Shown one piece after another: positions 56,843 through 64,000 of a DNA stretch of 64,000 bases (within the stretch, counting starts at the first letter, position 1; each line of letters starts with the position of its first letter). A model generated the notes under the pieces. The model ran no database searches. It was not told the DNA's origin and saw nothing but the letters and a program-made list of their open reading frames with translations. Source of the stretch: Rhizomucor pusillus (lineage: Eukaryota; Mucoromycota; Mucoromycetes; Mucorales; Lichtheimiaceae); NCBI GenBank assembly GCA_900175165.2, contig FWWN02000364.1, forward strand, positions 1-64,000. The letters run 5' to 3'. The position numbers and the translations under genes are program-made.

Positions 56843-58423
56843 ATACTGTGCTAAGCACTTATTGACATCTATGAATTCATGGAAATACCGCCTTTCTGTC
56901 AATGAAGTTCTACACAGCGAGTAAACAAAGACTCTTTTCATGTTGCCTCGCTGCTGTCAGGCTGTTACATCAGATCTGAGTTATCCGCCATGCAACATAC
57001 AGTGATGCTCTGAGAGAAAGCTTCTATGTACATACCATGGCCAGACCGAAGGAGCAGAGTATACATGCAGCTACTTCTCCTGTATGAAGTGGCTGTAGTA
57101 GTCATAAAGTCTTCGGTATCAATCCGAATCAGCGTTACTAACATCATATAGATATTAGACTTAACGACTAGTCTTGATTACTTTTTCTAAGACGATTATA
57201 CTATCGCAAAAACGAAAATCATCTCGATAACGATGCAAAACATCCATGCTAATTCGGTCAACGATTGACATTAAACAAGCCATTGTTGCAAGTATGTAAG
57301 ACTATCATGCAAGCTGAATCTGGCGAAACAGCAAACGCATGCAGAGAATTGATTAGTCGGCGGACCTGGTTGGGAAGCCCGTATATAAACCTTCAAATGA
57401 TCTTCTTACTGCATCCTTGACTCGCTGGAAAAAGGCACAGAAGATATACTCACACGGACTGAAATGAGCTTCTAAAACTGTTGCTAATAAAAATAAGAGC
57501 ATATTGGGCGAAACTCTGTTAGCATGCAGCATAATGCATCCTTGAAAGGAGCGAAAAATTGGCCCTTAGCGTTTCAGACTTTAGCTTTGGGAACTTGACT
57601 AAAAATGATTAAATCGTCAATACTGCGGGGTTGTCGTTTGTTCCTTCTCCATTGCAATGTTTGCTAAATTCAGAAGGTGGGGGCAGGCGACTCGGCTCGT
57701 GATCCGGTGCAATCGACAAACGAGTCGGCCACGCGAACTTGAAGGAAACTTATGAACAACGAACAAACTGCCGTGCAGGCAGGCGATCTCCCGGACTCTG
57801 GGTATCTATAGTAGACTTTTCATTTACCCTGCCAGATCTCGAACTAACTGAAAACCGCAACGCTGTGTGTGTGGGGCGAATCAAGTGAGCATAGCCAGTT
57901 TCGGAGTGGTGCTTAGTCCAAAGTAATGAGAAAAAAAATCAAGTTGCTGCAATCCGTTTGAAAGGAGAAACCGTGTGGATCGTTGCACCTGTTGTAAGCC
58001 TTATTTGTTTCGTTCCCATAGCGACAGTGACCCTGACAGCAGCCTACTAAAGATAAACACGTTATCAATATTGCATCAACGATAAGTATCTGCAATTGTC
58101 AGGTTCTGGCAGGCATGTGAATCATGTCTGCATAAAACCCGCTCCCCAATCCACCGCCGTGGGTTGAACTAAGCCAGATTGTCATTTGCGGCAAGCAGGC
58201 GGCGGGGGATGGGGTGGTAGGGAATCGTGCTGATTTCCACGGAATCCTCATTTTCTCGTTGCACAACCTATTTCTCGAAAGAGCGGAGCTGCTGGCGATG
58301 CGGGGTGACTAGATTGGATTGGCGTACCAGGTCGTACAAGGCAACGTTCACGCTTAAGGTTTTTTGGTGATTATGTGCGAAGCAAAGATCGACTTATTCC
58401 TTCTTTCAACCGATTAGTAATTT

Positions 58424-60188
58424 ATGGGCAACCAACCTACTAAAGAGCTACAGCCTATCTCCTCATTAAAACGGCCGCAACGACGCACAATGACCCACTC
58501 CTCTAGCAATCCACCAGGACAAACCGATCTCCAAAGGTCTGCTACTACAGTTGGTATCTCGACGAGTAGCAGCTGTAGCAGCAGCAGCAATAGTAACACT
58601 AACAGCAGACCGAACATTAAACCCGTACGGCACCAAGTCATCCTTTCCGACTATGCTTCGCCCTTACCATCTCTTTCCGCATCCCTCTCTATCCCAAAAT
58701 CAAGGCTCTTGCATCGACGCAGGCCTAAGCCGGTGCAGGATACACTCAGCGTCTCCTCAGCGAGCGATGAAGAGCCAGACACGCCATCCTCCCAGTCCCC
58801 CTGGGCAACATACAGCAGCTCGGTCGGTTCATCGGTCGGCTCGTCATCTTGTCCAGTACCACCTACAACATTTCACGCATCCCAACAGCACCATCATCGT
58901 CAACATTATCAATATAATCAGCCAGCGTCATCCACCATGATAGTTTTTGATTCTGCTATCGCGATAGCAGAGAATGCAGCGGCGGACCTGCGGAAACGGC
59001 GCATAGAACAGGACACAAAAAGTAATTGGGTGTATGACTATGGTCAAGAAAAGGAACTCGACAGGTAACTTGCTTTTTCTTTGCTCGATGATGATGCGCC
59101 GGAACGGGTTTCTCACAAATTTTTACTAAATAGGCAGCTGCGCCAGGTACGACCTTTTCTCCAATTATTCTTAATGTTTACAGTTACACTGACTATTTCG
59201 TTATCCACATTTAGCATTACGTGTTGAAGCAAGTGTTTGGTGGAAATCTTCACGTCACCTTGGAGAGTGAAGTAAACGATATCTTGGAGACGGCGTGTGG
59301 GACAGGTAGAATGGAACGCATTATTTTCTTTCCAGCGCGGGAAACTTAATCCATGAGTTATATATATAATTTTAGGTTTATGGGCACTGGAGATAGCAAG
59401 AGATTACCCAAAATGCAACGTTATCGGCATGGACATTATTCCGCCTTCAGAGAACGGGTTGCATCAGCGACACAGCAGCAACATGCCTAGCAATTTGACG
59501 TATGCTTACGGAGATGTGCTCGCGCCGTTAATATACTCGGATAATCAGTTTGACCTTGTATTTCAGCGAGATGTTGCAAACGTAGTACCTCTCAGCAAAT
59601 GGTCCCAGCTTATTTCCGAGTTTTACCGCGTACTAAAACCTGGCGGACAGGTCGAATTAATCGAATATGGTAAGCCCAGGGATCGGCCTTTTTTTTTACC
59701 CTGCCAGAGTGACAGTTTGAAACGTCAACATGAACGATAGATCTTCTCTTCAAAAATACTGGACCGGTGCTTGCGTTAGTGAACGAGTGGTACGAGATAG
59801 CGGCAGCTAGAATAGGGACTGACCCTCGATATGTCGAGCGCCTCCCTAGCTATTTAAAAGAAGCAGGATTCGAACAGGTTCAAGTACGAGAGTACGATAT
59901 ACCCATAGGCGAATGGCCAGATGACCCAGGTAAGTAAGGCGAACAAATAAAGGAACGCAGGAGTCTTGGCAAGGTCTTAACGCTGCAAACCTAGTCAAAC
60001 GACAATATGGCTATTTATATAAGGAGCAAATGAAGGCGCTGTTTAAATCGATGAAACGATGGTGGCTGTCTGAGCTAGAGGTATCGCAGGAACAGTACGA
60101 TCAAGTGTGCGCATCAGCATTGGAGGAGTTTGAAGAATATCACAGTATTGCACATTGGAAGATCATGACAGCGAAGAAACCAGTGTAG
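58424..60188 (+). CDS. SAM-dependent methyltransferase, N-myristoylation-type start
   Basis: Class I methyltransferase of unknown substrate. Seen: a long Ser/Pro/Gln-rich, probably disordered N-terminal half; then IAIAENAAADLRKRRIEQD, QHYVLKQVFGGNL, the SAM motif NDILETACGTGLWALEIARDYPKCN, motif II/III IGMDIIPP, FDLVFQRDVANVVPLS, YRVLKPGGQVELIEYDLLF, a helical tail with GEWPDDPVKRQYGYLYKEQM, ending YHSIAHWKIMTAKKPV. The N-terminus MGNQPTKEL fits the N-myristoylation rule (Gly2, Thr6), which is inference. Five or six exons; the SAM domain reads in frame across the introns. Confidence 0.8.
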
Positions 60189-60618
60189 TGGGCACAGCAT
60201 TGAATAAATTACGCTGCATACATGTACAGACAATAACACGAAGCAGTTTCTAAGAAAAACTGTTGAGCTTTGCAGGGTTTAAAAGTGATAGCTTGGTCAG
60301 CTAGATTCAGAGCAGGCCGTAGTACAAATTGCTCAATATGCCAAGGACAAAAATGCAGCCACGTGGGTCTGCGTGGGTGCGTTGCTTTGATCTTCTGCGT
60401 GGAGGCCCGTGGTTTTCGTTCATGCTTTGCCCCAAGAGGAGGGGTGGATTTGAAAGCCAGCATGAATTTGCTTCTGCTTGCAAGGCACAACATCGTTGTT
60501 TGACATCTTTGCCCTCTTGCTCCGTCCTCCTTTCTTCCCTTTCCCTCCCTTTCTCTCTCTTTCTGTCTCTTCACCTCTTTTTACATCTGTTTTCTGCACA
60601 GAGAGGGTCTTACATAGC
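60189..60618. promoter_or_regulatory. intergenic region with CT-rich tract before the TLC gene
   Basis: No gene. About 60515-60595 is strongly pyrimidine-rich (CTCCCTTTCTCTCTCTTTCT and onward), just before the next start, consistent with a fungal core promoter or 5' UTR. Confidence 0.45.
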
Positions 60619-61804
60619 ATGATCTCGCTGGAAACACTGTGTGATTCACTTGGTTTGAGCACACTGAAATATCACTGGCAGGTTGTTCTGCTTTCTACTG
60701 TAATGTGCAGTTTGATTTTCGAAATATCACGATGCATTTCGCCATTACTGTTCCCAAAGACATTTCAGCTCTTCAAAGGCGTAAGGTGGAAACTCTTTAC
60801 ATCCTGTGAAATATTCACAATAGCCTGTAGTACACTCCTACCAACTGGCACGTGCATGTTGTTTCTTCTGTTCACTGTATCCTCATCACAATCGGATCGC
60901 TCGTCATCTTGACAGACAATCAGCTTTCTCACGACAGAGTCTTCGGATACAGTCCCTTTGCTGCAAACATATACTCTATTTCTCTGGGGTAAGGTCCTGC
61001 AGGGTCAAGGAGGGGAAGTTTAGGGCAACTGAAAGACAATGCCAACAATCTGCCCTCTCCTTACTAGATATTTCATATGGGACGTAATTATGGCTATCCG
61101 TTACGTCGAGCATCAAGGCATCGGTATGGTGCTGCATGGCATCGCTGGCTTCCTTGTTCTTTTCATGTCCTATGTAAGCAACTTTCCCTATTTAATGTTT
61201 TGGCTATAACTGATCAAAAAACCCATTCATACGCTGATGCAGCGACCATTCATCAACTACTACGGTTCAGTATTCCTACTATATGAAGCCAGCACTCCTT
61301 TCCTCAACTTCAATTGGTTCATGGTAAGCTGATATGCAGATATAGAATAACGTTCAGAGGTGGGAGAGCTAACGGATGATGCTATTTCCAACTCAAGGAT
61401 AAACTCGGCTGGACGGGTAGCAAGCTCCAGCTCGTGAACGGAATCTTGCTGATTGCCATATACTTCCTTGCTCGTATCGTATTTGGCTTTACAATGTCGT
61501 TTTATCTCTGGGGTAAGCCGCTTGAGAAAATTCGTTTTAAGGTTATCTTTGTGTAATCATGATATTCCAGTGGACATTTACGCGGTCAAGGAATCCGTCC
61601 CTTGGAGATGTGAGTAAAATATCGCCTTGTTCATCATCCTCAAGCTCTTGGCTTACAACGAGATTTGCCTTTCTTACAGATTGGATCATATACGGTGTTG
61701 CCAACATGGTCACTAGCTTCCTTAACGTCTATTGGTTTGGGTTAATGCTGAAAATGCTTCGCAAACGATTCCCGAGCAACCAGCGTACTGCCAAGGAAGC
61801 CTAA
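60619..61804 (+). CDS. TLC-domain membrane protein, TLCD4/TMEM56-like
   Basis: Multi-pass membrane protein of the TLC family; animal relatives act in membrane lipid homeostasis, the fungal role is unknown. About six exons. Seen: a first hydrophobic segment (VVLLSTVMCSLIFEISR), FPKTFQLFKG joined by splicing to YTPTNWHVHVVSSVHCILI (the H..H pair typical of TLC), DNQLSHDRVFGYSPFAANIY, YFIWDVIMAIRYVEHQGIGMV, FINYYGSVFLLYEASTPFLN, TMSFYLWVDIYAVKESVPW, and the C-terminal MLRKRFPSNQ. Without the intron at about 60783-60845 an in-frame stop precedes the WHVHVV exon, so the junction is placed to TAC-ACT. Confidence 0.8.
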
Positions 61805-62159
61805 ATTGTTCATTGCCATCCCTCCTCCTCCTTCTAGCCTTTTCATAGTTTCGCTCAAAAACATCACACGGTTTCGCTACTCTGTTCCTGCTCCTCCCGC
61901 GCTGCTATCAAGTTTACACCGGTTACCATGAATGTGATTCCCCAATATTGTTCGCATTCCCAATTTTGCACACATTAGAACTTTACATTTCCTATCTGAT
62001 CTTCTTTTTCCGCACTTGTTTTTCGTGTACATAACTCGGAAAAAAAAAAGAATTGTCATCCTTTTTCTGGAGCTGATGTGTCCTGGAGCGATATGTATTC
62101 CAGCTCATGTTTTTATATAGTGTAACAATATGTTGTTCAATAATAACAAGGAATGATTT
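61805..62159. other. convergent intergenic region, TLC gene / PEX7
   Basis: 355 bases, no gene; 3' UTRs of two genes that end toward each other. Confidence 0.5.
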
Positions 62160-63383
62160 TCATCGATGGCGTAAGGCCATGGGTATAAAAACATGCACGT
62201 TTTCATCCCAAGCGCACGTAGCCACTTGACCCTCGACGTAGAGATTAAAGTCGATACCGAGAACAAATTCCGTGTGCGCGTCGTGGACTTCAATGAGATT
62301 GTTTCCAGGCGGAGCAGCGGTGTCCCAGAATCGTACACTCATATCGTAGCCAGCGCTGGCGACAATGTTGCCTCGGTGCGGCGAACATCTGACTCGTCTG
62401 ACGGCGTATTCGTGTCCTGCCAAGCACACCACTTCGCGATCCGGCCGCCGCATATCCCACACCTTAACAGTGCGGTCTACTGATCCTGTCACAAACACTC
62501 CGTCCTGGTATTTGTTCCAGTCTACTGACAAGATTTCATTGTTGTGTGCGCGCAACGTCTGTACCGACCGCGGCGCTTTGGTATCCCAAATCTTGACTGT
62601 TTGGTCTCCTGACCCGGAAAGTAGCATTGTTGGATTGTAAGGTGACCAGGATGTGCTGTACACGCAGTGTGTATGTTCTGTGTAAGTTTGTAGGGACCGA
62701 GGTGCTTGTGGATTCCACTGCATATACACATGTGTGTGAGTAATTGTCTATGTATGTTTCCTTGCCAAAAGATAGCATTACAATTTTGACAGTGTGATCC
62801 CAGGAACCACTTGAAAACACATCTTTTGTAACTAGGTTCCATTCCACCGAAAATACTTCACGCTGATGCTCGTGCCAGTTTTGTATTGGAAAATCCTTCG
62901 AACCATAATAATCAGAATATACGATCCTTTGCTGACTTCAATGCTAGATATGTTTACTTACTGCCAACGTAGCATCCCACATTTTAATCGATCCGTCACC
63001 ACTAGATGTGACTAGCTGATTCTCATTGATCTCGCTCCATGCTATATCGAATAGACCGTCCTGCGTGTCATATCTACCCGATATAGTTGCGTTGAGTCAG
63101 TTCCTTCCTCGCCTGCTTTTCCACTCATAATAGTCTACACCAGTCAAACTTTACATTCTTTCCGTAACGAGACCTTCAGGGCCTGGAGCAAGTGCCATGA
63201 GGAATAATCGGCCATTGCCAACGAGACCGAAATTCGAGGACGTGGCTACTGCAAGCTTGTTTTCAAAAAAGGGGCTCCATTTCACCTTGGTCGACAGTAG
63301 AGTTGAGTCCTCTGTAGTCTCTCGGAAGGTTCAAAACTTACAGAGTAGCCATTAAAAGCTTCCGTTCTGCATTTCGCAAACAT
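62160..63383 (-). CDS. PEX7: peroxisomal PTS2 receptor Pex7
   Basis: WD40 receptor that brings PTS2 proteins to peroxisomes. Seen: start MFAKCRTEAFNGYS joined to VKWSPFFENKLAVATSSNFG; then WD-type blocks HCVYSTSWSPYNPTML, DQTVKIWDTKAPRS, LRAHNNEILSVDWNKYQDG, DRTVKVWDMRRPDRE, CLAGHEYAVRRVRC, DMSVRFWDTAAPP, and the C-terminal CAWDENVHVFIP typical of Pex7. Start chosen as the Met upstream of CRTEAFNGYS; the stop is the TGA at 62160. Several small introns, not all fixed. Confidence 0.92.
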
Positions 63384-63826
63384 GTGGGGCAAGTATTCAA
63401 CAGCGTTTCACGCATATTCTTTTCCCTCAGTCAGCACGAATCCGTTGGTGTTTCTCCGCTGCCTTTCACATGCAAATACAAAGTCGATTTCCAACCCTTT
63501 GCGAGATTTTCGTAGTCGAAAATAATAGTTCTCTTTATATCATTTATCATAGAATGTTTTATTATTATCATTATTAAGCATACTTTGTAAAAATTGAAAA
63601 TAAAACGTCTGTATATATTATTAACAAAGAGAATGAACAACAGGACAAGAGAAAAGGACTAAAACCAAAATTACAGATTGACGGTTTTGATAAAATAATC
63701 GAAAGAAGAAAAGAGAGTAGAGAGGAAGACGAAAATAAGAAATGGATAAAAGCGCGAGAATGGGAATGTGTGACAGTCTAGCAGGCAGCATAAAGCGCTG
63801 ACCACCGCCACTTTGCATCGTTTCCA
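63384..63826. other. intergenic region left of the last gene
   Basis: AT-rich, no supported exon; probably the promoters of PEX7 (minus) and the following gene (plus). Confidence 0.4.
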
Positions 63827-64000
63827 TGCCGAAAGGCTCGGTGAGTAAAGGCAAAGGTCGCCTCTGCGAAGATTACAGCTATGAAGCATTTATTTCGGCA
63901 GCACGCAATTCAACAACTGGAGAAGCCTTGAATTACAAGGAATTTGCGGAACTATGCCGTTTGGATCTCATACAGACTAACATGTATTATTTAAATCTCT
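63827..64000 (+). CDS. start of an unidentified gene, runs off the right edge
   Basis: From ATG at 63827 the frame is open for 58 codons to the window end, with normal composition (MPKGSVSKGKGRLCEDYS, FISAARNSTTGEALNYKEFA). GTGAGT immediately after five codons could be a splice donor, so a short first exon is also possible. Family not recognised. Confidence 0.4.

Larger units (their letters stand above)
55967..58423. other. non-coding region with repeats
   Basis: No supported gene. It holds the right palindrome (56279-56297), the 71-bp inverted repeat (56580-56842), and AT-rich spacer with many short frames. The last 500 bases are probably the promoter of the methyltransferase gene. Confidence 0.5.

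Noticed and set aside
57000..58400. tRNA gene or small ORF genes in the gene-poor stretch
   Set aside because: No cloverleaf or B-box motif (GGTTCGANTCC) and only short frames without conserved features.
1..64000. Biosynthetic or defence gene cluster, CRISPR array, rRNA
   Set aside because: All recognised genes are unrelated housekeeping genes; there is no repeat-spacer array, no rRNA-like sequence and no shared pathway.

Overview
The window is a gene-dense piece of a fungal nuclear genome. The genes have many introns of about 50-100 bases with GT-AG (sometimes GC-AG) borders, intergenic gaps are short, and the gene set is eukaryotic housekeeping. The mix includes Dikarya-typical genes (Pmt4-type mannosyltransferase, COQ9, TOM70) together with a CMTR1-type cap methyltransferase, PUS10, an MSL1-like PEHE protein, a dynamitin and a DDE_Tnp_1_7 (piggyBac-like) relic. 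That points to an early-diverging filamentous fungus, most likely Mucoromycota. This is inference; I cannot name the genus.

Layout: 1-185 is the end of an unidentified minus-strand gene. 849-7376 (minus) holds valyl-tRNA synthetase and PMT4. 7537-11603 (plus) holds spliceosomal PRP4 and an SLC35F6-like transporter. 11721-13124 (minus) is the PEHE protein. 13545-17506 (plus) holds a three-RRM protein and a small PAS-like protein. 18369-19273 (minus) is ribosomal protein eL18, divergent from COQ9 at 19400-20467. 20557-22627 (minus) is the cap-1 methyltransferase, divergent from a VMA12/TMEM199 gene at 22803-23644. 23650-29399 (minus) holds PUS10, a CGI-58/Cld1-like hydrolase and a PC-esterase-like protein. 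30903-33473 is eIF2B epsilon. 33653-34216 (minus) is the RNA polymerase I subunit A12.2. 34857-36781 is dynamitin. 36884-37363 (minus) is a 76-residue membrane protein. 37458-38241 is an unresolved gene. 38641-40142 (minus) is a DHHC palmitoyltransferase. 40143-43040 is gene-poor, with an assembly gap and an orphan FAR1-type domain. 43041-53701 holds choline kinase, then minus-strand SRS2-like helicase, APC4 and TOM70. 54232-55966 is a broken piggyBac-like transposase, followed by a 71-bp inverted-repeat element. 58424-63383 holds a methyltransferase, a TLC-domain protein and PEX7. A plus-strand gene runs off the right end.

The genes are not an operon or a single pathway. They are ordinary cellular genes that often share divergent promoters of 95-180 bp and end tail-to-tail with very short gaps. 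For many genes I resolved exon joins by hand so that reading frame and conserved motifs are continuous (for example ValRS 998 aa, Pmt4 762 aa, eIF2B epsilon 712 aa, dynamitin 468 aa). I did not find a convincing new multi-gene system. The most unusual things are gene-architecture features: four GC-AG introns sharing one donor hexamer, a 12-base micro-exon that carries the catalytic core of the DHHC enzyme, two genes whose first coding exon is only the ATG, and an MSL1-like PEHE protein in a fungus.
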